A stretch of 64,000 bases of DNA from assembly GCF_036323735.1 (NCBI RefSeq), contig NC_086031.1, positions 48,156,725 to 48,220,724 on the forward strand. The letters run 5' to 3'. The notes beneath the pieces are model-generated. The model saw only the letters and a list, made by a program, of their open reading frames with translations. It was not told the origin of the DNA and ran no database searches. Source of the stretch: Rattus norvegicus. Lineage: Eukaryota; Chordata; Mammalia; Rodentia; Muridae. Below, one piece after another: positions 45,099 to 57,140 of the stretch (position 1 is the first letter of the stretch; the number at the start of each line of letters is the position of its first letter). The position numbers and the translations under genes are program-made.

Positions 45099-45381
45099 TG
45101 CTATACTTGTGACCGTCTCTATGGGTACGCGAGACGTGGCACTCACCTATCTTTTCTGGGTTTCTCTCTCTCTGAGACTTGGGAATCAGAGCTGACAGAG
45201 GTGGGGTCTTAATGCGATGTCCTGAGCCCTAAGGAGCCTCTATGGGAGGTGGGATCCTCGGATTGGGGGAAGGATAGGGTTTAACCTAAGCATAGCTGAC
45301 AGCCACTGTCCTGCAGACTTCCAAAATTAAGTTCCTTATGGAAAGGCCTGGAAACAGTCTTAACCTTCTGACTCTTTAGAA

Positions 45382-45584
45382 CAGTGGTTTTCAGCCTATG
45401 GGTCTTGAACCTTTTGGGGGTCGCATATCAGACATCCTGCATATCAGATATTTACACGATGATTCAGAACAGTAGACAAACTACAGTTATGAAGAAGCAA
45501 TGAAATAATCTTCTGGTTGGTGGTCATCACAGCACGAGGAGCTGTATTAAAGGGTCGCAGCATTAGGAAGGTTGAGAAGCACTT
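45382..45584. mobile_element. hAT DNA transposon fragment (URR1-like), second copy
   Basis: Begins CAGTGGTTTTCAGCCT and ends AGGTTGAGAAGCACTT, imperfect inverted termini; interior 'gctgtattaaagggtcgcag' and 'cattaggaaggttgaga' are shared in part with the copy at 16269-16471. Flanking 8-mers no longer match well. Confidence 0.78.
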
Positions 45585-47609
45585 CCCTAAAGGGTGGTGA
45601 GAGATGGGCACAGGATTGGGTTAGGAAGCCCAGGGACCCAGAACATTAGGGCCAGAAGGGAAGGCAGTGGCTTTCCATGCTATCCAGGGCTGGGTCTCCC
45701 TTGAGCGTTGGCCCTCTAGTCTCATACTCACAAGTGACCCGTAGCTTGTTATCTTAGAGGCAGTCCGCCCAACTGCTAGACTGAAAACTATCAACCGTCC
45801 AATGCTGTACCTGTCCCTGGCTCTGTACTTGTGCCCACTCCCCTCTCACTATTCAATCAGCTCATAAAGAAACCAAAGCTTTCCTGCCCAGGCTGGTCTG
45901 GAACGGTAAGAATGGAAGATCGAATGGCATTGGCTTCGAGACCAGCCATTTTCCAGTCTTTGTGTGTAGGAGACCCTCCCACCAGGGTCTTGTGAATTTC
46001 CAGGAGCCCAGACATGGCTTTCTTAAGGGAACCTGGATAAGATGTATTCTAAGCCAATTGGGATCTTATCTGTGGTTCTTTGGTGTTTGGATTTTCTGAC
46101 TTGGGATAATCATTAGTTGACTTGGTGTCGGCGACTCTGCTCTGAGACAGAAAGAAGGCAGTGTCGATCTGCTGCCCTGAAACCTGATCCAGCTGGAGCC
46201 AGGCACATGCAGCTGATTCCAAGGTTACCACTCAGCTAAAGGCAAGGTGCTTGGCCAGAGACTTAGGGGTAGAGGATACCTGGCATTTTGGGCTGGCCAG
46301 TGGGTCAAGCAGTTTCTAACTCCTGCCCACTGCCCACCCTACCACACGAGGTCTTTAAAACCCCAGACCTGTGAGTTCTCCTAGGAAATGCCCCCCTCCC
46401 CCCCCCTCTTCCCAGTTTGGGACAGGTTCTCCTGGCTGACTCAGGCTCCTGCCGAGTTACTCACATTCGGTTATAGCTCAGAGTCAGAAGCCAGGGTGGA
46501 GATCGGTTCTCCCTACCCAGCACAACACTGAGTCACCTCACAGAGGACACGGACACCCAAGCAGAGTTGGACACGGGCTCCTCAGGCCCTCCACCTGCAT
46601 TCCACACAAAGACAGTCGGGGTTAAGAGGCAGCCACGATGCTGTGCCCCTGTCCTCAGGAAAGGCAAAAGCCAGAGTGCTGTTGACAGGCCTGAATAAAT
46701 TACATGTTCATTTATTCCCGAATTGTGAGCTACGTCATGCCTGCTTAAGAGGGTGTGAGGGGTATTCATCTAATTTGAAGAGTTTATTGAAGTGTATTGA
46801 AGGGGAAACCTTAACGAGACTCTGGAGCCTCTTATAGTCACAACCATCCTGTCCCCTCAACCGGAGGCTGTCATTTTAGGCTACCCTTGGCCTCGCCTTT
46901 CTTTTGTTTGGCTTGCCACTTACGGATGCTCTTTGAAGATGAGAGTTCACGTGGCTCTGGATTTGGATTCCAAGGACGGCATGGTCACCATGTTTCTGTG
47001 ATCTGCCCCTTGCTCCGTGAGAACAGCCATGGCTCCTCGCCGTCACCTGGCTTCTGCTTCAGAGCTACAGGAACGAACGTTCCAGTTGTTTATCCACCTG
47101 CTGTTCAAAGACAGCCATTTCCCTGAGCCTGGTGCTGTGCTGCAAGCGATACCTCTCGGCAAACAGTCTCGTCGTGTGTCCCGAGAGTCCAGAAAGCAGA
47201 CGCTCAGAGCCACTGATCAGGCACACTGTTGGTACCACCAACTCGAGGCCTCGTCTTTTTCAAAGTCATTTCTCCTATCCCCACTCCCACCCACAGAGAA
47301 AATTTTGACTGCTCCTCCTCCTCCCTGACACATGGTATTTTCTGGATCTCAAATTATTACCAATCTTAACATCTTGAATAAATGAATCAGTGACTAGGAA
47401 TTTGTCTGAACCTGCCCCGCTTCCCACACAAGGATTGTCTGTGCCCAGGTCCCTTTCTGAAGAGGCCAGGAGATTCAGGTCTGTCTGTCTGTCTTATCCT
47501 CAAAGGCCAGGATGCTCAGTAGTCTATGGGAAACTGAGGTCTGGGGATTAGTGTAAACAGAAGCTCTCCAGCCTTCCTGCAGAAACGGAACCCAGAGGGC
47601 TTTTTTGGT

Positions 47610-47975
47610 TCCTGCTACGGCTTGGATATTCTCTCTAAAACTCCTATAGTTGTTACTAACAGTATTAAAGGGGCGGGGCTTTTAAAAAGTGATTAGGCCA
47701 TGGGATGCTTCCCTTGTGGATTGGTTAATATCATTGGTTAACTGGTTCGTTATCTCCAGAGTGGGAACTGGATAAAAAGCATGTGTTTCGTCCATTTTCC
47801 TCTGTCCGGCTTGTCTGTTCTCTGTATTCTGACTCACCACAAAGCTCTTCAGGAGGTGCGAGGGGCACGGTCTTCGACTTCTCCACCTCTAGAGCCTTGA
47901 AAAAGATCACCTCTATTATTTATAACTCACGAACCCTACAGTGCAATGTCACAACAGCGGAAGACTAATCACGGC
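47610..47975 (+). repeat. Ancient mammalian LTR-like repeat (MaLR/MST-MLT style), diverged
   Basis: 'ggcttggatattctct', 'ggggcggggctttt…gtgattaggccatgggatg', 'ggataaaaagc' and the end 'acaacagcggaagactaatcac' follow a familiar old repeat layout. Family assignment is from memory. Confidence 0.4.
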
Positions 47976-48318
47976 AGTCCCCTTTCCCAGGACTCATGCT
48001 GGAGCACCTGCCTCTGGCCAGCCTCACCTCTGGCATCTCAGTTCTCACCTCCGTGGGGCCCTTAGCCTCACACGGTACACGTGGGAGTCCCCAGAGACTG
48101 TGGGGACCGAGAGAGAGCGTGAAGGCAGCTCACAGGGAAGGCTGCCTCAAGTATTCTTAGTTCCAGGCTCTGCTCTGAGGAGACTCAGGCCCGAGGGGGC
48201 CCTAAGAAGACCAGATTCATGGAACTGACTTGATCTTCTCTTCCAGATGGTAGGTCTCATTACCCAGCCCCCACAGCTCCAGCGATATGTCAGCTCATCT
48301 ATCCATGCCCCCCCAATC

Positions 48319-48350
48319 TGGGCACCCTGGCACCCTGGCACCCTGGCTGT
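48319..48350 (+). repeat. Short tandem repeat GGCACCCT x3
   Basis: GGCACCCT three times with GGCT after, 290 bp upstream of the Mybph ATG. Confidence 0.85.
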
Positions 48351-48474
48351 GAGGTCTAGCTGGGGTGATGGCAAGGTAGTGTGCTTCTCAAGGGGCCCTT
48401 GTGGTTCCTCCCCCAGAGCTATTCCTGGCCTGGGTGCTCCCTGCCCCCCTGTCCCCCTGCCTGACCTGACCCCA

Positions 48475-48547
48475 CAGCTGGGAATGGTTTGCTGGGGGTG
48501 GGGCAGCCCCTGCCTTTATAAGCATGGGCCTAGCCTGGAGGCCCAGA
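48475..48547 (+). promoter_or_regulatory. Mybph: Mybph core promoter: E-box and TATA
   Basis: CAGCTG E-box at 48475-48480 (binding sequence of the MyoD family), G-rich GGGGGTGGGGC, then TTTATAAG at 48515-48522. A start near 48547 would leave a 5' UTR of about 65 nt. Fits a muscle-expressed TATA gene; the start site is inferred. Confidence 0.65.
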
Positions 48548-48610
48548 CCTCCCGCTGACCCTTAAACACTCCACCTTGAACCCCCACCACACACATACAC
48601 CAGCTCAGAA

Positions 48611-48836
48611 ATGACAGGAAAAGCCACCCCTGAGGCTTCTGTCTCTACTTCAGAGGGGACAGCACCTGAGCCTGCCAAGGTGCCCACTCCAGAGCCTTCT
48701 GGACAGGTGGCAGCATCAGAGTCCACGGGGCAAGAGCAGGCTCCAGAGCCACAGAAGCAGCCTCAGGCACAGGACCCTGCAGCCCACGAAGCTCCCGCCA
48801 CACCTGCCACCATTAAGCCTGAAGCTCCGAGCGAAG
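48611..48836 (+). CDS. Mybph: Mybph exon 1 coding part, residues 1-75
   Basis: MTGKATPEASVSTSEGTAPE and onward: Pro/Ala/Glu/Gln-rich low-complexity head with PEP and KP repeats. AGAAATGA start context. Donor G|GTGACT. Confidence 0.95.
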
Positions 48837-51800
48837 GTGACTAGAAGTGGGGACAAATGGAGAAGGGAGGTAGATATGCAGTGGGGGGCTCTTCAACTCA
48901 CCCTGGCTTCCCCCTTCCTCCAGATGTCCCCAGTGCCCCACTGCAGCTGACCTTGGAGGATGTGAGCCACAGCTCCTTGACTGTGAGCTGGGAGCCTCCG
49001 GAGAACCTGGGGAAGCTGGGGCTCCAGGGCTATGTGTTGGAGCTCTGTCGAGAGGGAGGTGAGCACGGGGCTGAGTCCTGCTTCCACCCAGCTGAGTGGG
49101 GGCAAGGTGGGGCAGCAGGGAGGAACACAGTCCCTGCAGTGGGTCAGTCCAGGACGAACAAAGGGAGAACATCTAAGCAGTGGTCTTAACTGCCTGAATC
49201 CCACCAGAGCTCCACCAGGACCTCTGAAGGCACAGAGATGTCCAATGACCTCAGGACATCTTCCATCCTCTAGGTCCAGGTAGAAGGGTGGGGAACAATG
49301 ATCTCATAAGAAAGGAAGGAGGTGCTAAATCTCAGAGGATCTTTTTCAGGGGGACTGAAAGTCCCAGGAGGCAGAAAGGGGGGCCGATCTAGAGGAGACT
49401 GTAAAGTAGGAGACAGTGAAGACAGCTGGGGAAAATAGTCTCCCTCTCTGATGACCATGTTCAAGTTCAACCTGGCCTCTGTCTCTGCCCCTATGTGTGA
49501 CTTGGTGACTGTGCCCAGCCTTCTGTATCCCTGTCCCTGGCCATGATCTCAGAGCTCTAGCACCATCTGTCTTTGGTCTTACAAAGTCAGAGAGAGAAGC
49601 GAGAGAGGCCATAGCTCGAGAGCGAGGTCAGCTTCTGCCCATCACCCTTGAGAAGGAAAGCCTCCGTGAGAAGGGTGCCCCTGCCACATCACTGACTGTC
49701 AGACATTCTCCGCTGCCCTCAGCCTCAGAATGGGTACCTGTGAATCCCCGGCCCGTGATGGTGACCCAGCAGACAGTTCGAAACCTGGCTCTGGGAGACA
49801 AGTTCTTCCTGCGCGTGACTGCAGTAAACTCCGCAGGGGCGGGCCCTCCAGCTGTGCTAGACCAGCCTGTCCACATCCAGGAGATCACAGGTAAAGCTAC
49901 ATCTCGCTGCTTGCTCACAGACTAGATGTAACGGGAAACCCAGGCCATGCTCAGCAGGACCCAGGCAGCCACCCTCCACCCCACATCTCATGCCAACATG
50001 CACAGTAGACATGCTGAGGTGCCTTGCCTTGTGAAAGGTTCAGGTTCCTCAGCAGCAAGAAGGAGGTCAAAGACGCTACTTCCCTGAATGGTCCAGCCCC
50101 TCCCCCACCACCACCATCAGGGAGCAGCTTTTTGTTCAGAGACAAAGCCAAGCTCCCAATGCTAGCAACCAACCATCCATCCTCACTTCTTCTTAATCTT
50201 ATTCTCCGAAACCATGCACGTTTGTTTTCTATTTTCTAATCTGGGTTCCAGGATCTCTAGAGGTTTTGGGACACGGGGACACCTGCTTACCCCATGTTGT
50301 ACCCTGACCCTAATGGAAAGAAAAGGAAGCCGTGCAAAGGACCCATCCCTGTAGGGCAGTGCCTCTGTGAAGACCCAGAGGCCAGCTGCTGTCCCTGTTG
50401 CTAATATTTCTATTTGCAGGGTGTATTAACCTTAGTGCCTCCCTCCCAAAGCTGATCAAGTTTCAGACTGTTAACAACACTGAGTCATTTGGTCTGTCTG
50501 AGCTATCTGGGGACAGTGCAGGGCCCCAGGGTGAAGAGAGACAGGGGCAAGCAGGTGTCTGAAATCTTCTCCATCTTCTTTCTTGTTCCTTGAGGGATGA
50601 ATGGAGGCCAGAGATAGAACCCTCCATTTCTAGTCAAGGCCTCTAGGAGGAGAGGGTGTCTCAGCCACAGAAGGGGTCAAAAATCAGTTTCGAGGAAATA
50701 TAAGGACAGGGGAGACCAGAACCACACACTATTATAGCTTATTCAGACCAGGCAGATCCTGGGGGGAGGCCAGAGACTCCTACAGAATCACCCAGTCATT
50801 CTGTAGTCTCAGACTCTGAGGCCCACACAGGACTGTTCATAGACACCAAGCTGCTGGACATCTGCTTGGTGGTTTGCAAGAGCGTTATCTGGGTGAGATA
50901 GCACCCTCCCCCCCACATAAGCAGCAGGATGTCTGTGCTGACTCCAGCCTGGTTGGCAGAGTCCCAGACCCTCCCCCAGGGGACCCAAGAAGCTCAGACT
51001 GCGATGTCTCTGAGGCCTGGTGTTGAAGAAGCAAGCCAGACTCAGCACCTACTTCTCCATTAAAATTCCCCTGGCAGGGAGAGAAGGGGATTTCCTGGAG
51101 AGAACGTGGGGTGGAGACTATGAACAAGGGGGAACAGCCGGACCTCTCATGGGCTGGGCAGGGGAGGGTGGGGGCCTTGTCCAGGATCCTGGGCTGCTCA
51201 GCTGTCCTCTTCTTGGCCACCTGGAGCTGCCAGGCATTCCTGGCCTCCTGGAGCACTCCAAACCAAGATGCTCCCTCCAGAGCCAAGTGCCTGTTCAGCT
51301 AATCCTTGGAGACACAGTGTTCCTTCTTACTCTGTCCCCCTACATGCCACTGACCAACTGCTGCCACCTGTTTGCTGCTTGGGAGGCTCAGGCTCAGTCC
51401 CCACACCATCCCCCAGGGGCAGGAGTGGCAGCTGCTGCAGTCTCCCTTGCAATGTCCAATGGCACCAATAGGCCATTGTCAGGAACGGCTTCCTTACCGG
51501 AGGAGGGGGCTGACAGAAGACTCAGGGAAGGACTTGGCCACCGTGACACTGGAGGACTGAAAGGCCCAACAAGAGCAGAAGAAGTTTGTGTATCTGCTTT
51601 AGCTTCTGTACAACCAGACGAAGCCCCGCCCCCACACCAACACCCCCTGCCCCCAGCAGGCTTCACTTCCTCAGAGAGTCCTGGGCTCCTGGGGTGCCGA
51701 ATCAGCAGGAACTGAGCACACTGCTTCCCTCTCTAGGCACACTGGCTGACAGGTGCAGAACCCGCCTCCCTCCAGGGGGAGACAGAGAGCCATCCAGGCC

Positions 51801-54133
51801 CATCTGGAGCCTGAGAATGCCTGGGCCTCAGGGCAAATCCCAACCTGGCAAGTGTCTGGGAGTGCCAGAGATACCAACCAGTTCACACCGCACAGTCCCT
51901 GACCTCTCCAGAGCCTCTCAGCTCTCAGCTCCTCGAGGGCCCTAAGGGATTTGGGTCCCTCAATCTCAAAATTGAAGGCTTCGTCCTCCCAGTAGCCAGG
52001 CAGCTCGAGCTATAGAAACATAGCAGGTGGGAGCTTGTCCTGTCTAGCCAGAAACTCACACCCGCTTCCCCTTTCTCCTGCCTCAGAAGCCCCCAAGATC
52101 CGTGTTCCCCGACACCTTCGTCAGACCTATATCCGCCAGGTGGGAGAGTCTGTCAACTTGCAAATCCCCTTCCAGGTAGGCATAACTCACTGGTAAGAGC
52201 CTGCTATGTCAGGGGAGACCTGGGAATGTCAGGATTCCTACAGGAGTCGGCCAGTGACAGATGGCCACCTCTTCCTAGTTCTGCATAGAACTCAGCTGTG
52301 AGTAGACAGTTAAGCAACCCCCAGGGCAGGTCACACACGAGAGGACATGGCTCTGGCCAGCAACGGTGGGGCCAGTAGGGCAGGGCTCTTAGACACAGCT
52401 AGAGTGGGGTGAGTGGGGTGAGTGGGGTACCTTATACCAATCTGTACTCACCCCAAGCCCACCTTTGTCAGGGGAAGCCCAAGCCGCAGGCCTCTTGGAC
52501 CCACAATGGCCACGCCCTGGACAGCCAGAGAGTTAATGTGCGCAGTGGGGACCAGGACTCCATCCTCTTCATTCGCTCAGCTCAGCGCTCAGACTCAGGC
52601 CGCTATGAGCTCACTGTCCGTCTGGAAGGCTTGGAAGCCAAGGCCGCCATTGACATCCTGGTGATCGGTACACGGGCAGAGGGGAAAGGGCTGTCTCAAA
52701 ACCATTGTCCCCAACCCCCAACCCCAGAGCTGAGGCGGGGTGAGGGAAGGCTAGGGAAGGCAGGTGCCAAATCTTGGGTGTGGAGACAGACCTGCTTCTC
52801 TCCTCGCTGACCTTCATAATCTTGTTCCTGCAGAGAAGCCCGGCCCCCCGAGTAGCATCAAGCTATTGGATGTCTGGGGTTGCAATGCTGCCCTTGAGTG
52901 GATGCCACCCCAGGACACGGGAAACACAGAGCTCCTGGGCTACACAGTGCAGAAGGCAGACAAAAAGACAGGGGTGAGGCTGGTTGGGGCCTTACGGGGG
53001 TGGGGAAAGAAGTAGTCCAGGCCGAAAAGGTCCATCCCCCTAAGAGGCTACTGCTGACTGACTCCCTGTCTGGCCTCTATCCTCTCAGTCTGTGTGGTAC
53101 ACTGCACTAGGCTGCCATGGAACTATCTTATCATGTGCATAAACCATCCAGGAGTCTGCTAAGCGTAGACCCTGATACAAGGCAGTCGGGGCTGGGCGAT
53201 GGGGACCCACATATCTAAATAGCACCCAGATAATGAGGCCACATGTCTGCCATCCACACTTTGAGTAGTGAGGCTTGCAAGCTCACGTGGGTGACCCAGG
53301 AGGTCCTTCTCCCACTTGTAAGTCCCTCAGGCCCAGTGCTGGATGGTTTAGCCTCCTAAAGCTGGGTCGTGGGATGAGCCCCTCTGAGGAGGATTAGGGT
53401 AAGCAGGAAAGACAAGAACCGGGCAAGAGCTGAGGGTAACCCAGTCAAGCTCCCTGCAGCAATGGTTCACAGTGTTGGAGCGATACCACCCCACCACCTG
53501 CACCGTCTCAGACCTCATCATTGGCAACTCGTACTCTTTTCGGGTCTTCTCAGAAAACCTGTGTGGCCTCAGTGACTTAGCCACCACCACCAAGGAGCTG
53601 GCTCACATCCACAAGGCAGGTGAGTGGATTTGAGCCGGGGGCAGAAAACTGACCAGGTTTGGTGAACCAACATTCGTCCACTTCTTCTTCCGTGTGTCCC
53701 ACATCCCTCTCAGCTTCTCCTGGGCCACTTCTCCCTGGAACATTTGCTGCCTTCTACCCCCACCCCCCACAGCACCCAGCAGCTCTGTATGAGTGTATGT
53801 GCATGTGCGTGCACCCGCTGACGTGGAGCGCCTGTAAATAACCGGGGTGACTGACTGACTTTAGCAAACATCAGAGCAAAGCTATGCAAATGAGCAGCGC
53901 CCCTCAGGAGGCTGTGTGCTTAGACAGTGGCGCTAACATCACAGCAGTCACTGGGTCTCCCGCACAGTGTCCCCAGGCACACTCTGCAGGGTAATGTGTA
54001 CATGATAGGTAGACTGGCAATTGCTAAAAACAATCGCCCACGCAAGACTGGCTGCGGCATTCACTGTCCCATTGAGCGTCTGTCAGTGGGGCCAAATGTG
54101 AAACTCCAGAACCTTGAACCCTGCTCATCCCAG

Positions 54134-54179
<46 letters not shown>

Positions 54180-56200
54180 GGACCCTGGAAGCCACACTTT
54201 ATTATTATTATTCTTTTTAATGACATTTATTGGTGTGTGAGTGTGTGTTCACATGCGGACGTGCATGTGTACGTCTAAGGACATGTCCGTTCCCTCCTTC
54301 TACCATATGGGTCCCAGGAACTGAACTCAGGGCGGTAAACTTGGTGGCAAACGCCCTCACCTGCTGAGCCATCTCACTCACCCTAGGAGCCGCTTTTACA
54401 TCAGCCAGAGCATCACAGCCCTGAGCATTTTGTATTTAAAAAGGAAAGCCACTCGGGTGGCAGAGGCAAGCAGAAATGGAAATGTGATGTTCACCTCCTG
54501 CCGCAAGACTCGAGTTTTCCCACCCACTCCTCTCCGTTCACCTCCGATCAGCCTCAGCCCTGCTCAGCTAGGCTTTCTCTGGTGTCTTCACACGTTGACC
54601 AGGTTGAGCATCCCAACGTTTAGGGTTGAGGCCAGTCTTCTGAAGCCCTCTGCACCCCTATAACCTCAATTCTCCCCTGAACCTAGCTATCACTGCCAAA
54701 CCTAGAGAGTTTACTGAGCGAGACTTCTCAGAAGCGCCCTCCTTCACCCAGCCGCTGGCTGACCGTACCTCCACTCCTGGCTATAGCACGCAGCTTTTCT
54801 GCAGCGTCCGAGCGTCACCTAAGGTCAGAGGCCCTGGGCTGGTGGGCCGGGTAGAGGCAGCAGGGTTGAAACTCTCTTGAGAGCCGTCCCAACCCATGTT
54901 CTTACTTCAGTACCCTCATCTGACCTTGCTTCCAGCCCAAGATCATCTGGATGAAAAACAAGATGAGTATCCAGGGGGACCCCAAGTATCGTGCTGTCTC
55001 CGAGCAAGGGGTCTGCACCCTGGAGATCCGGAAGCCCAGCCCTTTTGATTCTGGGGTCTACACTTGCAAGGCCATCAACGTGCTAGGAGAGGCCTCCGTG
55101 GATTGTCGGTTGGAGGTTAAAGGTGGGAGTCAGAAGGTCGCCCTTAGCACCCTTCTGTGGTGGACAGATTGAGTCCCTCTTTGGAGCTGGACATCTATGG
55201 AGCTCAGAGTGAAAATGGAACCGTTTGTGTGACTTTCTAAGTGGGAAGATGTTCTATTTGGGGACTGGGGTGCCGGGGATCCTTGACCTCAAACCTCTCT
55301 ATTCCCTCCTGTCTTCCCCCAAAGCTCTAACCTATAGGGTCTCTTTCAGCCTCTGCCACACACTGAAGACCAACACAGGCAGAGACTGGGACAAGGAGAC
55401 AGGTGAGTGGCTGGACCCACTCCTTCAGTTACCTCCAGTAAAAGTGTGGTGTCTAAGAGAAGATTGGGAGAGGAGAATCCACCTTCCAGGCACAAAACGT
55501 CACTGGAGACGGGTAGGGTAGGGCAGGAAGGCAGTAGGGCAGGTCTGGGTACATTTTTGTAGCAAAAGACAACTAGCATGCGTGTTCAGTTTGGTACAGA
55601 CAGTGCAGCGCTGGGCCATGCTGGTGAGGTCCAGAAGGAAAGATACATTGGGTGGTCACAGGACAGCATCTAGTCTTGGCTCCAAATGGCTGTAAACATA
55701 GGCATTCTTTTTCCTCGTTAGAAAAGTAAGGACCCAGCCCTTGCCCTGCCTTCCTCATTTGGTGGTTCTGAGGCTCTGGGTGAACTAGGAAGCCTCCAGA
55801 GCTGCACTGGGCAGAGCTCAGCATTGGGAATTGAACCTGAGGAAAGACCGAGAAGGGTGGAGGTGGTCCCCTACCCGACTCCCCACCATCTATCTCTTCT
55901 AGCAGCTTGGTCACATACCAGGACGCAGACGGACATTCTCTGCCAGGTCCTGCAGACCTGAGGATCAGGCGCCCAGGCATCCCCAAGACCAAGATACCAC
56001 AAGAACAGCTAATGGGGGTGAACCTCCAGAACCTGCTGGCTCTCTCCACCAGAGGTTGGGTCCAGACCCAGGAGTGGGCCTGGCGGGCCCCAGGTCATAC
56101 CTCCTGGGTATGAGAGGGCCCCAAGGGTGCAGAGACTGGCACCCCTCTGCAGAATTGTACACTGTGTGAGAAGCATTCAAATAAAGGTGTGTGGTGTTAT
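48611..56200 (+). CDS. Mybph: Mybph (myosin-binding protein H), complete
   Basis: Thick-filament-associated protein of striated muscle, related to the C-terminus of cardiac/skeletal MyBP-C, binding myosin. Coding exons: 48611-48836, 48924-49058, 49723-49890, 52087-52175, 52472-52667, 52834-52973, 53460-53619, 54687-54823, 54936-55122, 55350-55366 (end of coding). Total 1455 nt, giving 484 residues plus TGA. Order: Ala/Pro/Glu/Thr-rich disordered N-terminus (1-75), FN3 (about 78-173), Ig (about 178-270), FN3 (about 272-368), Ig (about 386-478). Signatures: LTVSWEPPENLGKLGLQGY (FN3), DSGRYELTV and DSGVYTCKA (Ig Y-corner). MYBPHL is the alternative, but the long acidic/proline N-terminus and synteny support Mybph. 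Confidence 0.97.
48924..49058 (+). CDS. Mybph: Mybph exon 2, residues 76-120
   Basis: 135 nt. First FN3, N-terminal half: PSAPLQLTLEDV, LTVSWEPPENLG, LQGYVLELCREG. Confidence 0.96.
49723..49890 (+). CDS. Mybph: Mybph exon 3, residues 121-176
   Basis: 168 nt. Second half of FN3-1: VMVTQQTVRNLALGDKFFLR, VTAVNSAGAGPPAVLDQPV. Confidence 0.96.
49891..52086 (+). other. Mybph: Mybph intron 3, 2.2 kb, no repeat recognised
   Basis: Longest Mybph intron and free of recognisable SINEs. A C run (CCCCCCCCAC) at 50907-50917. No alternative exon supported. Confidence 0.55.
52087..52175 (+). CDS. Mybph: Mybph exon 4, residues 177-206
   Basis: 89 nt. Start of Ig-1: APKIRVPRHLRQTYIRQVGE and VNLQIPFQ. Confidence 0.96.
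52472..52667 (+). CDS. Mybph: Mybph exon 5, residues 207-271
   Basis: 196 nt. Rest of Ig-1: GKPKPQASWTHNGHALDSQR, then DSILFIRSAQRSDSGRYELT. Confidence 0.97.
52834..52973 (+). CDS. Mybph: Mybph exon 6, residues 272-318
   Basis: 140 nt. FN3-2 first half: EKPGPPSSIKLLDVWGCNAA, LEWMPPQDTGNTELLGY. Confidence 0.97.
53460..53619 (+). CDS. Mybph: Mybph exon 7, residues 319-371
   Basis: 160 nt. FN3-2 second half: QWFTVLERYHPTTCTVSDLI, IGNSYSFRVFSENLCGLS. Confidence 0.97.
54136..54178 (+). repeat. (CA)n microsatellite, Mybph intron 7
   Basis: About 21 CA units. Confidence 0.95.
54200..54384 (-). repeat. B2/B3 SINE, Mybph intron 7
   Basis: Plus strand reads body then 'ggaactgaactcagggcggt' and 'ctgctgagccatctcactca', a reversed tRNA-derived head. 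Confidence 0.85.
54687..54823 (+). CDS. Mybph: Mybph exon 8, residues 372-417
   Basis: 137 nt. Linker AITAKPREFTERDFSEAPSF and start of Ig-2 with TQLFCSVRASPK. Acceptor is ACCTAG. Confidence 0.96.
54936..55122 (+). CDS. Mybph: Mybph exon 9, residues 418-479
   Basis: 187 nt. Ig-2: PKIIWMKNKMSIQGDPKYR, then PFDSGVYTCKAINVLGEASV. Confidence 0.97.
55350..55402 (+). CDS. Mybph: Mybph exon 10: last five codons, stop TGA 55364-55366, then 3' UTR
   Basis: Acceptor CTTTCAG; encodes ASATH then TGA. The exon continues to a donor CAG|GTGAGT at 55402, so the stop is 36 nt before the last junction, inside the roughly 50-nt limit that protects from nonsense-mediated decay. Confidence 0.85.
55903..56200 (+). 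other. Mybph: Mybph final 3' UTR exon, AATAAA at 56179-56184
   Basis: Acceptor TCTTCTAG at 55902, then 280 nt to AATAAAGGTGTGTGGTG, whose GT-rich tail is a good downstream element. Exon limits inferred from splice and poly(A) signals. Confidence 0.7.
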
Positions 56201-57140
56201 AGCATGGGGTTTCCAGGGCAGTGAGTGTCATGGCGGACGGGAAGATACTATGTTACTATGAAGGGGCAACACTATCAAGATTAGGAGAGTGCCAACAGGG
56301 ATGGTCTCAGGATGACATGGGACACTTTTTTTAGACATATGAGTGTTCTGGATCTTGCTAATTCACAATGTGCCACCCTAAATGTGTAACCATAGCAACA
56401 GACACACCATCTCTGGAACCTTCCTTTTTCCATCTGCCACCACGCCCATCTCCCAGCTTCTCCCCCAACCCCACCATTACATCTTCTCCACTGAGGTGGT
56501 CTGGTTGCTTTCTGACAGTGCTGGGGTGCCAGCACCCCACTCTCCACAGGGGTTCACAATCTTTTATTAGACATAGGGACCTCCTTGAGAACCAGGGACA
56601 CCTTGCTTCCAACTGAGGGAAGAGCCCAGAATCAAGACTTGGAGTCGATATTCACACTCAGAACCTGTCACCCTCCTCTGCCTGCCGTCCATACAAGGAA
56701 GACATCCAGGCTCAGCAGAGTAGGGATTGGTCCTATCTGAGACCCTCCCAAAAGCCTACACTCTATTTGTAACACAGCTTCTGAGCTAAATCCACCTCCA
56801 GGAGCATTTTTTTGGATATTTAAATGCCAGCAAGGCACTTCCTCACACTGAAGACAGCAGTCTCCTTTGGTCTGGTCTGACCTGTCACACTTCACACCAA
56901 GGGTGCCCACGGTCGCCTGGGATCTCCTTGGACGCTTTCCCCTCCTACCCCCTCAGGCAGCATGCTCCCAAGGGTTGTCCTTCCCAGGGATCCCTTCTCC
57001 TGGGCCTTGGAAGGAGAGTCCAGGCCTGCTCTGAGAGTTGGTGAAGCTTGGTGCCCCAGACAGTAAATTACACTGGGGACTCCCAGGAAGTTCAGGGCAA
57101 GAAGGGCTCAGTGCTGCTCCCTGCTGGCTAGCTGAAGCCA
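56201..57140. other. Gap between the convergent Mybph and Adora1 ends
   Basis: Mostly unique-looking DNA without recognised repeats. A TTTATT at 56563-56568 is an AATAAA on the minus strand and could serve a longer Adora1 3' UTR. Confidence 0.5.

Larger units (their letters stand above)
45099..48474. other. Chi3l1-Mybph spacer
   Basis: Holds an hAT fragment (45382-45584) and an old LTR-like repeat (about 47610-47975). A C-run sits at 46390-46407. No coding exon recognised. Confidence 0.6.

Noticed and set aside
51020..51715. 231-codon open frame in Mybph intron 3
   Set aside because: GC-rich intronic chance frame; neighbouring Mybph exons splice cleanly around it.
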